From NCBI GenBank assembly GCA_963787045.1, contig CAWBBR010000036.1, forward strand, positions 62,001-126,000: 64,000 bases of DNA. Reading direction: 5' to 3'. The notes under the pieces were generated by a model. The model was not told where the DNA came from, searched no databases, and saw only the letters and a list, made by a program, of their open reading frames with translations. This stretch comes from DATJGR01 sp963787045. Its GTDB lineage: Bacteria; Pseudomonadota; Gammaproteobacteria; Pseudomonadales; Azotimanducaceae. Positions 55,676 to 64,000 of the stretch are shown in pieces (the stretch's first letter is position 1; every line of letters begins with the position of its first letter). The translations under genes were made by a program, and so were the position numbers.

Positions 55676-56614
55676 ATGCTGCGCGGCTGGCGTCTCGGAT
55701 TGGCCATCACACTCGGGCTCGGTGCGGCCGGTTCGTTACCGCTGCTCCTTGCTTATCTGGACGGTTACGAACTGAACTCGCTTTACCGCTCGCTCGTCGG
55801 GCTGTGGGTGAACGCGGTGGTGATCGGCTACATCGTCGGTTGGCCGTTGTTCCCGATGCTGGCCGCCGACGTCGAGCAGCTGACCCCGGCGATGGAACCA
55901 TCGGATCGATCGCTTGCGCGTACCGAGTTGAGCGAGGCGTGGTCGAACCGTGGGGTCTGGATCGCGCGCGGCATCGGCGTCGCGTTCGGACTGTTCCTCA
56001 GTGCACGGGCGGGCATCGACGCGCTCGCGGGACGTCCCCAGTTTCTGGTGTACGTGTGGGTGCCGGTCGTGGTCCCGCTGTTGTGGGCGACGATTCTGCC
56101 GGCGCTGTGGCGATTGATTCGCGTGTCGCTGTTCGTCTGGCGGCTCGGTAGCCGGGTGCGGATCGATCTCGACGACCCGCGTCTGCTCGGCGCGTTCGCC
56201 GACATCGGCATCCGGCATCTGCTCGTCATCATCATCGGACTGTCGGTGATTCCGATGCAGGCGATCCTCACCGGCCAGATCGCCACGGTGGATTTCGTGC
56301 CGGCGCTGGTCGTCACCGTACCGGTTGCGCTAATAGTTCTATTACTTCCGATGTGGGGCATTCGCGCGGCGGTGATAGCTGCGAAGCGCGTCGAACTCGA
56401 TCGTCTGAGCGAACTCGCGAACGCGTCGGAACCGGGCAGCGACCGGTCCATGCTGGTGTCGTTGTATCGGCGACAGGTTGCCGCAACGCCGGAGTGGCCC
56501 GCATCTGCGGGCGCCGCGTCGCGCGTGTTGTTCTACGTGGTGATTCCGCCGCTCGCATGGATCGCCGCTGCGCTCGTGCAGGACATCGTCTCGAACGTGT
56601 TGGGCTTGCGATGA
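55676..56614 (+). CDS. Predicted multi-span membrane protein of unknown function
   Basis: This 312-residue hydrophobic protein is not one I recognise. It has about six membrane helices: LAITLGLGAAGSLPLLLAYL, LWVNAVVIGYIVGWPLFPML, VYVWVPVVVPLLWATILPAL, HLLVIIIGLSVIPMQAILTG, ALVVTVPVALIVLLLPMWG and VLFYVVIPPLAWIAAALV. Charged loops lie between them; one has RTELSEAWSNRGVW. ATG 55676 follows the Nudix stop by 11 bases; an overlapping GTG at 55640 is also open. Intact coding frame and codon use like the neighbours support a real gene. mdh follows after 59 bases. Confidence 0.75.
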   Translation: MLRGWRLGLAITLGLGAAGSLPLLLAYLDGYELNSLYRSLVGLWVNAVVIGYIVGWPLFPMLAADVEQLTPAMEPSDRSLARTELSEAWSNRGVWIARGIGVAFGLFLSARAGIDALAGRPQFLVYVWVPVVVPLLWATILPALWRLIRVSLFVWRLGSRVRIDLDDPRLLGAFADIGIRHLLVIIIGLSVIPMQAILTGQIATVDFVPALVVTVPVALIVLLLPMWGIRAAVIAAKRVELDRLSELANASEPGSDRSMLVSLYRRQVAATPEWPASAGAASRVLFYVVIPPLAWIAAALVQDIVSNVLGLR

Positions 56615-56620
56615 CGCTGC

Positions 56621-56626
56621 TACAAT
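56621..56626 (+). promoter_or_regulatory. Possible -10 box of mdh
   Basis: TACAAT lies about 48 bases before the mdh ATG. The nearest TTG-type -35 (TTGGGC at 56600) is only 15 bases away, so it is a modest promoter match. Confidence 0.35.
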
Positions 56627-56673
56627 CCCACGCCGTTTGAAAAGCAACACATTCAGTACGAGGAAGCGCTCTC

Positions 56674-57657
56674 ATGAAACAGCCCGTTCGGGTCACCGTC
56701 ACCGGCGCCGCCGGACAGATCGGGTATGCACTGATGTTCCGCATCGCGTCCGGCGCGATGCTCGGAAACGATCAGCCCGTCATCCTGCAGATGCTCGAAA
56801 TCACGCCGGCGCTCGGAGCGCTCGACGGCGTGATCATGGAACTCGAAGACTGCGCGTTTCCGTTGGTGCACGGCATGATTCCGACCGACGATCCGAACGT
56901 CGCGTTCAAAGGTACCGACTACGCGCTGCTCGTCGGCTCGCGTCCGCGTTCGAAAGGCATGGAGCGTAAAGACCTCATCGAAGCCAATGCGGCGATTTTC
57001 TCGGTGCAAGGCAAAGCGCTGAACGATCACGCGTCGCGGCAGGTGAAGATCCTGGTCGTCGGCAACCCTGCCAATACGAACTGTCTGATCGCGCAGCGCA
57101 ACGCGCCGGACCTCAATCCGCGCCAATTCACCGCGATGACGCGCCTCGACCACAATCGCGCCGTCGCGCAGCTGGCGAAGAAAACCGGCAAACACACCAC
57201 CGACGTGAAGCACGTGACCATCTGGGGCAATCACTCCGCAACGCAGTATCCGGACGTGCACGCTGCAACGGTCGCCGGCAAGAACGCGATGAGCCTCATC
57301 GACGCGAACTGGTATGCGAAGGAATTCATCCCAACGGTACAGCAGAGGGGTGCGGCTATCATCGAAGCGCGCGGGGCTTCCAGCGCGGCTTCAGCGGCCA
57401 ATGCCGCGGTCGACCACGTGCGCGATTGGACGCTCGGAACGGCGGCCGGCGATTCGGTCAGCATGGGCGTTTATTCGGACGGCAGCTACGGCATCGAGAA
57501 AGGGCTGATCTACTCGTTCCCGACGGTCTGCAAGAACGGCGAATGGCAGATCGTGCAGGGACGCACGATCAACGACTTCAGCCGAGAGAAGATGAAAGCA
57601 ACCGAGACCGAACTGCGCGAAGAGCGCGACGCGGTTGCGCATCTTCTGCCGAAATAG
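56674..57657 (+). CDS. mdh: Malate dehydrogenase (NAD, type 2)
   Basis: This 327-residue tricarboxylic-acid-cycle enzyme interconverts malate and oxaloacetate. The NAD-binding loop is VTVTGAAGQIGYAL (7-20). LLVGSRPRSKGMERKDLIEAN carries substrate Arg residues, NPANTNC binds cofactor, TRLDHNRA has the Asp, and WGNHSATQYPD the catalytic His. It is the longer, cytosolic-type MDH common in beta- and some gammaproteobacteria, not the E. coli form. GAGGAAG precedes the ATG. Its stop abuts the stop of the opposing gene with no spacer. Confidence 0.97.
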   Translation: MKQPVRVTVTGAAGQIGYALMFRIASGAMLGNDQPVILQMLEITPALGALDGVIMELEDCAFPLVHGMIPTDDPNVAFKGTDYALLVGSRPRSKGMERKDLIEANAAIFSVQGKALNDHASRQVKILVVGNPANTNCLIAQRNAPDLNPRQFTAMTRLDHNRAVAQLAKKTGKHTTDVKHVTIWGNHSATQYPDVHAATVAGKNAMSLIDANWYAKEFIPTVQQRGAAIIEARGASSAASAANAAVDHVRDWTLGTAAGDSVSMGVYSDGSYGIEKGLIYSFPTVCKNGEWQIVQGRTINDFSREKMKATETELREERDAVAHLLPK

Positions 57658-58401
57658 TCAGCGGCCTTTGAATGTCGGCGGGCGTTTCTGTGCGAACGCC
57701 TGCCGTCCTTCCGCGCCGTCCTCGCTGTCGCGGACCAGCAACAACTGCTGACGAGCGAGCGCGGCCGCTTCCGCCGGGCTCTTGTTCAACGTCTCCAGCG
57801 AGAAGCGCTTCAGCGTTTCCACGACGAGCGGCGCCGATCGCACGAGTATTCGCGCATAAGCCATCGCCGCCTCGCGCTGTGTACCGTTCGGCACCACCTG
57901 GTTGACCATGCCGACCTCGTAGGCGCGCTGCGCCGACAGGTCCTGGCCGAGCAACATGAATTCCATCGCGATCTTGTGCGGCAACCGCGCGGCGGCGCTG
58001 GCGATCAATCCACCGGTGAATCCGACCTGCGCCTCGGGATACTTGAATACCGTGTTCTCCGCGGCAACGACCAGATCGCACATCTGCACGATCACGTACG
58101 CGCCGCCGATGCACCAGCCGTGCACGGCGGCGACGATCGGCTTGTACAGTTCGACGCCGATGCTCGGTACGCCCTGCCACATTTCTCGAGGGGCGTCCTT
58201 GATGTCGGCGCCCACGGAGAACGCGCGATCTCCGGCGGCGGCCAACACCGCGACCAGTTCGTCGCCGTCGGCGAACCGTTGCCAGGCGCTGCGCAGACCT
58301 TGAATGACGCCTTCGTTGAGCGCGTTCATTTTGTCCGCGCGCTCGATCGTGATCAGCGCGATGCCCGGTTCGGCAACGGTGTACGAAACGAGCTCGGCCA
58401 T
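57658..58401 (-). CDS. Enoyl-CoA hydratase/isomerase family protein (first of pair)
   Basis: This 247-residue crotonase-fold protein has oxyanion-hole segments RAFSVGADIKD (about 63-73) and HGWCIGGAYVI (about 97-107), plus VFKYPEAQVGFTGGL. The second catalytic Glu (in YPEAQVG) is present. The first (normally in the GGCEL block) is replaced by a hydrophobic residue in GGAYVIVQMCD. So it may not be a classical hydratase. Its ATG overlaps the stop of the second crotonase gene by one base (TGATG), making a two-gene operon. Substrate not predicted. Confidence 0.87.
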   Translation of the reverse strand: MAELVSYTVAEPGIALITIERADKMNALNEGVIQGLRSAWQRFADGDELVAVLAAAGDRAFSVGADIKDAPREMWQGVPSIGVELYKPIVAAVHGWCIGGAYVIVQMCDLVVAAENTVFKYPEAQVGFTGGLIASAAARLPHKIAMEFMLLGQDLSAQRAYEVGMVNQVVPNGTQREAAMAYARILVRSAPLVVETLKRFSLETLNKSPAEAAALARQQLLLVRDSEDGAEGRQAFAQKRPPTFKGR

Positions 58402-59270
58402 CAGTGCGACTGCTTCGCGTTCGGATCGAGCCATGCGTTGAATGATGCGTTGCGCTTGTCGCGGAACGCGGCAACGCCTTCGCGGGCGTCGGGATGATGA
58501 TCGGAGATCGCGGTTTTCGATGCGATTTCGTCGAGCGCCTGTTCGAACGACAGTTCGGCGGCGTTGTACACCGATCGCTTCAGCAGCCGCATCGACACCT
58601 GCGGACCGTTCGCGAGTTCGGTGGCGAGCGCCATGGCCGCTCCTTCGAGCCGATCTGCTTCGACGACTTCGCTGACGAGCCCCAGCCGCAGCGCTTCGTC
58701 GGCGTCGACGATGCGTTTGCGCATGAGGAAATCCATCGTCTTCGCAACGCCGAGCAGTTGCACCAGGAGATACTGACCGCCTTCGTCCGGCAGCAGGCCG
58801 AACCTGAGCGTCGCGCTGCCGATGCGTGCCGTACGCGCCGCGATGCGGAAGTCGCACGACAGCGCCAGCGAGAATCCGGTTTGAATCGCCACGCCGTTGA
58901 TCGCGGCAATCGACAGTTTGTCGAGCCCGCGTACGGCAGCGTTGAGTCGTTGGGAAATCGTGCGCAGCCCGTTGTAAGTACCGATGGCGTTGTCGTGGCC
59001 GGGCGGAATGCCGGGCACGAGCGGTTTGCCGCCGAGTTCAGCATCGCGATACGCCTTCAGATCGTCGCCGGCGCAGAACGCGCGACCGGTGCCGGTGAAG
59101 ACGACGATCCGCACGCGATTGTCCATCTGCGCCTGAGTGACGGTTTCGATCAAATCGCGCTTGATCGCGGTAGTCATGCCGTTGAGGCGTTCAGGTGTAT
59201 TGAATTGAATCCACGCGATGCCGGGCTCGCGCATCGACACTTCGAATCCAGAAAATGCTCCGGTATCCAT
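58401..59270 (-). CDS. Enoyl-CoA hydratase/isomerase family protein (second of pair)
   Basis: This 289-residue crotonase-fold protein has RAFCAGDDLKAY (oxyanion hole, about 64-75), INGVAIQTGFSLALSCDFRIAA, LRFGLLPDEGGQYLL, and a C-terminal helical region. At the two usual catalytic Glu positions I see Ser (GFSLAL) and Thr (SATLRFG), while Asp-Glu appears later in LLPDEGG. It therefore probably catalyses another crotonase reaction (isomerase or dienoyl type) or a distinct one. It is the first gene of the pair on this strand. Confidence 0.87.
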   Translation of the reverse strand: MDTGAFSGFEVSMREPGIAWIQFNTPERLNGMTTAIKRDLIETVTQAQMDNRVRIVVFTGTGRAFCAGDDLKAYRDAELGGKPLVPGIPPGHDNAIGTYNGLRTISQRLNAAVRGLDKLSIAAINGVAIQTGFSLALSCDFRIAARTARIGSATLRFGLLPDEGGQYLLVQLLGVAKTMDFLMRKRIVDADEALRLGLVSEVVEADRLEGAAMALATELANGPQVSMRLLKRSVYNAAELSFEQALDEIASKTAISDHHPDAREGVAAFRDKRNASFNAWLDPNAKQSH

Positions 59271-59330
59271 TTGTTTCCCCTCGCTCTCGCTGCTTCGATA
59301 CTATCGAAGACCCGTCCAGGAAGTTCAACG

Positions 59331-59835
59331 ATGATTCACCGAAGCCTCGCTCTGACGTTTCTTCTGATCGCCGCTGCGGCCGCGGCCGACGATCCCCGCG
59401 ACGCGATCTTCGGCCGGTGGGCGTCCGACAATTCGATTCTCGAAGTCGGTGAGACCGACGGCGTTCTGCACGCGCGCATCGTCGCGATGCTCGATCCGCT
59501 CTACAAACCGGGCGAAGACGGTCCTGTGGGAACCGAGCGCGTCGATCTGCACAACCCGGATGCGGCGCTGCGCACGCGACCGCTCCTCGGCCTCGATCTG
59601 CTCAGCCAGTACCAATACAAAGACGGCAAGTGGCAAGGCCAGCTCTACGATCCCGAATCCGGGAAGACGTACAAGAGTCAGATCACGCTGGGTTCGGACG
59701 GCAAGCTGCAGATGCGCGGTTACATCGGCGCGCCGATGTTCGGCCGCACGGCGGAATGGACGCCGGTGACCACGTGCTCGCGCCGCCATCGTGAAGATGT
59801 TGGCGGCGGCGAAGCTCGAGGGCAGTTGCGGCTGA
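59331..59835 (+). CDS. DUF2147 secreted protein, one frameshift near the end
   Basis: A signal peptide (RSLALTFLLIAAAAA) is followed by a DUF2147 domain: FGRWASDNSILEVGETDGVLHARIVAMLDPLY, LLGLDLLSQYQYKDGKWQGQLYDPESGKTY and MRGYIGAPMFGRTAEWTP. The frame then changes near 59768. In the new frame the protein ends with AAIVKMLAAAKLEGSCG at 59835, ten bases from the opposing gene, which is a more natural end than the long open frame that runs through that gene. Proteins of this family are small periplasmic beta-barrels of unknown role. Confidence 0.75.
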
Positions 59836-59844
59836 CCGAAGCAG

Positions 59845-60522
59845 TTAGCCCATTACCTGTTTCCACGTTCCAAGATCGTCGATGCGAAGGTACGGGTTCT
59901 GTGCTTTCGTTTCGGCCATCGTCGCGTTCGGCGCTTCGCTGTAGTGATGACCGGGTAGCAGCAGAGTGTCGTCGGGCAACGCCGCGAGTTTGCGGAGACT
60001 GTGGTACATCTGTTCAGGATCGGAACCCGGTAGATCGACACGCCCGCATCCCTGAATGAACAACGTATCGCCGGATACCAGCGTGTTTCTGATGCGAAAG
60101 CACTGCGAGCCCGGCGTGTGACCCGGCGTGTGCAGGAATTCGACTTCGATCTCGCCCACTTTCAATTTGTCGCCCGAATCGACCCTGACCAGATCCGTTT
60201 CCGAAACGCCCGTCACTTTACGCACACCGTCCGCTTCGTCGCGGTGTGCGTAGATCTTCACCGGTTGTTTCGCCAACAGTTCCGCCAGGCCGGCGATCTT
60301 GCGACTGCCCATGCCGCCGCCGACGTGATCGGGGTGGTAGTGCGTCACGAGCGCGCCGGTAAGCCGATAGTCGTTTTCGGCGAGATGCGCGGTAAGGGCG
60401 TCGATGTCCCAGGCCGGATCCACCAGCACCACTTCGCGCGTGGCGCGCGATCCGACGACGTAAACGAAGTTCTGCATCGGGCCGATCTGCAATTGTTCGA
60501 TGATGAGTTCGGACGTGGCCAT
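59845..60522 (-). CDS. Metallo-beta-lactamase-fold hydrolase
   Basis: This 225-residue glyoxalase II-like hydrolase has THYHPDHVGG (HxHxDH metal site, about residues 54-63), HTPGHTPGSQCF and VSGDTLFIQGCGRVDLPGSDP, with a final His in LPGHHYS. The SGDTLF..GCGR pattern is typical of hydroxyacylglutathione hydrolase or persulfide dioxygenase-like members. Whether it cleaves a glutathione thioester or oxidizes a persulfide cannot be settled from sequence. ATG 60522 gives the family start. Confidence 0.88.
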   Translation of the reverse strand: MATSELIIEQLQIGPMQNFVYVVGSRATREVVLVDPAWDIDALTAHLAENDYRLTGALVTHYHPDHVGGGMGSRKIAGLAELLAKQPVKIYAHRDEADGVRKVTGVSETDLVRVDSGDKLKVGEIEVEFLHTPGHTPGSQCFRIRNTLVSGDTLFIQGCGRVDLPGSDPEQMYHSLRKLAALPDDTLLLPGHHYSEAPNATMAETKAQNPYLRIDDLGTWKQVMG

Positions 60523-60632
60523 GGCGTCTCCGCGATTCGCTTTGGCAGTAGTGTAACCGACGGATTCGAACGCACCTTCAAGGGGCACGATCGGCAGTGA
60601 TAGACTCGGCCGCCTTTCAACGGCGGCATCCA

Positions 60633-61651
60633 GTGGACAAACGGGCACTGTTGGATGAACTGAAGATCGATCGCGGTGCGGTGGTCGAAGAAGCACCGCG
60701 GCGGCCGATGCGCTGGTTTGCGTTGATTGCTGGCGTCGCCGGCATCGCGTTCATCGTGTGGTATGTGGTGTTTCCGAAGGCCGATCCGGTTGCGGTAGCG
60801 CGCACCGGTGGTTGCGACAACCACCGCGCCGGCACCGAAACCCGCGGCAATCGAAGGCAGCGTGCTCGACGCCACCGGTTACGTCGTGGCGCGGCGGCAG
60901 GCGACCGTTAGCGCGAAAGTCACCGGCAAGGTCGTCGAAGTCTTCATCGAAGAAGGCATGCGCGTGGAGGAGGGACAGGTGCTCGCGCGGCTCGACGCCA
61001 GCATTCCGCGCGCCGAACTCGCGTTGTCCGAATCGCAGCTCGCGTCCGCGAACAGCAGGCCTCGAAGAAATGAAAGTGCAGATCCGTCAGGCGGAACTCG
61101 ATCTGCAGCGCACGCGAAGGCTTGGCGGCGCGAAAGCTCGCGAGCCAGGCCGACCTCGACCGCGCGCAGCTGACGCTGCGAAGGCTTGCACGCGCGACTG
61201 GAACGTCAGGCACGCGAGGTGGTGGTCGCCGAGCGCGCGCGCGGCGGTGCAACGTCAGTTGCTCGACGACATGGAAATCCGCGCGCCGTTCACCGGCGTC
61301 GTCGTCGCCAAAGCCGCGCAACCGGGCGAGATGATCTCGCCGATTTCGGCCGGCGGCGGCTACACGCGAACCGGCATCTGCACCATCGTCGACATGGAGT
61401 CGCTCGAAGTCGAAGTCGACGTGAACGAGGCGTACATCAACCGCGTGCTGCCGAAGCAACCCGTGTCCGTTGCGTTGAATGCGTATCCGGACGAACGCAT
61501 CCCCGCGGAAGTCATCGCGATCATTCCGACCGCGGATCGCAACAAGGCGACCGTGCGGGTGCGCATCGCGCTGCTCGAAAAGAATCCGCGCGTGCTGCCC
61601 GACATGGGCGTGAAAGTCGCGTTCCTGAATGAAAAAGCGGCCGCGTCTTGA
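60633..61651 (+). CDS. HlyD/RND-type membrane-fusion (adaptor) protein, several frameshifts
   Basis: The N-terminal membrane anchor (WFALIAGVAGIAFIVWYVVF) is followed by the lipoyl-like domain ATGYVVARRQATVSAKVTGKVVEVFIEEGMRVEEGQVLARLD. A coiled-coil hairpin follows (LEEMKVQIRQAELDLQRTR), then the second lipoyl half MEIRAPFTGVVVAKAAQPGEMISPI and a beta-barrel to the stop. The frame changes about five times (near 60810, 61060, 61130, 61195 and 61250), yet length is about 340 codons, close to normal. With the following ATPase and permeases it would form a MacAB-like export system. GTG 60633 is the likely start. Confidence 0.8.
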
Positions 61652-61772
61652 CCGCTTCGGAACGGCAAACATTGTCAGTCTGTGCACAAGAAATGACAGG
61701 CGCCACCTGCCGACACGGGTCAGCATGAACGCCTCCCTTCCATCGTTGGTCACCCTCGGGAGTTGAATTGCG

Positions 61773-62459
<687 letters not shown>

Positions 62460-62463
<4 letters not shown>

Positions 62464-63626
62464 GCTTCGTGTCGCTGATCTGGGCGGGTCTGTTCCGGCG
62501 CAAGACGCGCACGGTGCTGACGCTGTTCTCGATCATCGTCGCGTTCCTGCTGTTCGGATTGCTGCGCAGCATCGCGGACGCGTTTACCGTGGGGGTCGAT
62601 GTCGCCGGCGTCGACCGACTGATCGTGCAGCCGAAGTACTCGATCATCGATCCGCTGCCGATCAGCCACGCGAGCCAGATCGCTCATGTTCCCGGTGTTG
62701 CGACGGTCACTCACGCCGATTGGTTCGGCGGGTTCTATCAGGAGCGCAAGAATTTCTTTCCGAAGTACCCGGTGAATCCGCGCGAGTGGTTCGCAGCGTA
62801 TCCGGAGTTCCACATCGATCCGGCGCAGTTGGACGCTTTCGAACGCACGCGGACGGGAGCCGTGGTCGCCGGCGGACCTCGCCGCGAAGTATGGCTGGCA
62901 CGTGGGCGACAAGATTCCGATCGAGGCCGACATCTATCCGAAGAAGGACAACTCGCGGCTGTGGGAATTCGACCTCGTCGGTACGTATGACCTGCCGTCG
63001 GACGGCTCGTCGCAGGGCGACGGCGTGTTCCTGTTCAACTACGACTACTTCGACGAGGCGCGCCAGTTCGGGCAGGGTCAGGTCGGCTGGTTCGTCGTGC
63101 GCGTCTGCCGATCCTTCCAAGGCCGCCGAGGTGGCTCGGTCCATCGACAAGCAGTTCGAGAACTCGGCGAACGAGACGCGCACCGCCACCGAAGCGGAGT
63201 TCGCGCGGCAGTTCGCGAATCAGATCGGCAACATCGGACTGATGATGGGCGGCATCCTCGGTGCGGTGTTCTTCACGATCATCCTGCTCACCGGCAACAC
63301 GATGGCGCAGACGTTCCGGGAGCGCGTTCCGGAACTCGCGGTATTGAAGACGCTCGGTTTCAGCGATGCGCTGGTGTCGCTACTCGTGCTGGGCGAGGCG
63401 GTGCTGCTGTGCGCGGTCGGCGGTGCGATCGGTCTCGGCATCGCGGCACTTCTCGCGCCCGGTGTAGCGCGCGGGCATCAAGGACATCCTGCCCGGCTTC
63501 GAAATCGTCTGGCAGACGATCGTCGCGGGTCTCGCCATTGCCGTGGTGTTGGGTCTCGTCGTCGGCGCAGTGCCGGCGTTGACCGCGCGGCGTTTGCGCA
63601 TCGTCGATGCGTTGAGGGAACGCTGA
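62460..63626 (+). CDS. ABC transporter permease (FtsX/MacB-like), three frameshifts
   Basis: The N-terminal membrane helix (VLTLFSIIVAFLLFGLL) follows FRRKTRT, the cytoplasmic start typical of FtsX-domain permeases. A large periplasmic domain follows (VDRLIVQPKYSIIDPLPISHA, NFFPKYPVNPREWFAAYPEF). The C-terminal FtsX domain has IGLMMGGILGAVFFTIILLTGNTM, RERVPELAVLKTLGF and GLAIAVVLGLVVGAVPA. Frame changes lie near 62870, 63100 and 63465; total span is exactly 389 codons. The stop overlaps the next start (TGATG). Together with the adaptor and ATPase it makes an export complex; the cargo is unknown. Confidence 0.8.
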
Positions 63627-64000
63627 TGCTCGGCCAGATCCGCGAAATCACGTTCATGAATCTGCGCAATGTGCCGTCGCGCCTCGGCTCGTCGTCGGTG
63701 ATCATCGTCGGCATTGCCGGCGTCGTGGCGGTGCTGGTATCGATTCTCGCGATGGCGGTCGGATTTCGAGCGGCGCTCGAGTCGACCAGCCTGCCCAACA
63801 GGGCAATCGTGCTGCGCGGCGGCGCCGGCGGCGAACTGTCCGGCGGAATGGACAGAGAGTCGGTGAACATCGTCGCGCAGATGGAGGGCGTGGTCGCGGC
63901 GAGCGGAGAGCTGTACACGATCGCAGACGTGCCGAAGCGGCGCAGCGGCACGCCGGCAAACCTCGTCGTGCGCGGTGTCGAACAGAATGCGTTCGTGGTG
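63626..64000 (+). CDS. ABC transporter permease, second subunit (cut by window edge)
   Basis: The frame is open for 125 codons to the right edge. It starts LGQIREITFMNLRNVPSRLGSS, followed by a membrane helix (VIIVGIAGVVAVLVSILAMAVGF) and the beginning of a periplasmic domain (VLRGGAGGELSGGM). It belongs to the same MacB/FtsX-like group as the preceding gene and overlaps it by one base. Two consecutive permeases suggest a heterodimeric export channel. Its C-terminal FtsX helices lie outside the window. Confidence 0.8.
   Translation, partial: MLGQIREITFMNLRNVPSRLGSSSVIIVGIAGVVAVLVSILAMAVGFRAALESTSLPNRAIVLRGGAGGELSGGMDRESVNIVAQMEGVVAASGELYTIADVPKRRSGTPANLVVRGVEQNAFVV

Noticed and set aside
58494..60059. 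A 521-codon plus-strand open frame
   Set aside because: Its first part is the antisense of the second crotonase gene and its last part runs through the metallo-hydrolase gene; only the middle (DUF2147) is real.

Overview
The window comes from a GC-rich gammaproteobacterium. The evidence is conserved gammaproteobacterial gene order: secB next to trmL; priA divergent from rpmE, followed by an ftsN-like gene and hslVU; ubiE-ubiJ-ubiB-hisE-tatABC; mrcA divergent from pilMNOPQ, followed by aroK, aroB and a DamX-like gene; and gltBD. A lineage near Nevskiales/Steroidobacterales is plausible, but the sequence does not prove it. I see no tRNA, rRNA, CRISPR array, insertion sequence or prophage. It is mostly a core-genome segment.

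Layout. 1-0.8 kb: end of secB and a broken trmL. 0.8-16.5 kb: an MSHA-type (type IV pilus-like) locus. It runs mshI, a PilN-like gene, mshJ, mshK, mshL, mshN, mshE, mshG, then an unrelated luciferase-like oxidoreductase, then pilin genes mshA, mshC, mshD, mshO and mshP. A large mshQ-like adhesin gene lies on the opposite strand, ending tail to tail with mshP. No mshM, mshF or second major pilin is visible. 16.5-21.6 kb: a nitrogen-control block (ntrC, ntrB, a DUF4124 gene, glnA). The ntrB and glnA upstream regions each carry a sigma-54-like promoter and an NtrC-like dyad. 21.6-23 kb: a TusA-like sulfur carrier overlapping a PP-loop RNA-thiolation-type enzyme. 23-25.3 kb: typA and dtd. 25.3-35.3 kb: a minus-strand housekeeping run (tatCBA, hisE, ubiB, ubiJ, ubiE, DUF971, hslU, hslV, ftsN-like, priA). 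35.4-39.6 kb: rpmE, an M48 protease and mrcA. 39.8-48 kb: pilMNOPQ, aroK, aroB and an AAA+/SPOR protein. 48-54.1 kb: gltD and gltB. 54.4-64 kb: GNAT, Nudix, an unknown membrane protein, mdh, two crotonase-family genes, DUF2147, a metallo-hydrolase and a HlyD/ABC export operon running off the right edge.

About twenty genes would read as broken because of single-base frame changes. In nearly every case the total span still equals the normal family length to within a base or two, and essential genes (priA, ftsN-like) are hit along with dispensable ones. I read most of these as sequence or assembly errors rather than gene decay. They are scattered up to 48 kb, very dense in gltD/gltB (48.7-53.6 kb), and dense again in the export operon after 60.8 kb.

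The strongest non-routine signals are the paired NtrC/sigma-54 control regions of ntrBC and glnA, the TusA plus PP-loop pair (a candidate alternative RNA-thiolation module), and the rearranged MSHA locus with an embedded oxidoreductase and an inverted mshQ.
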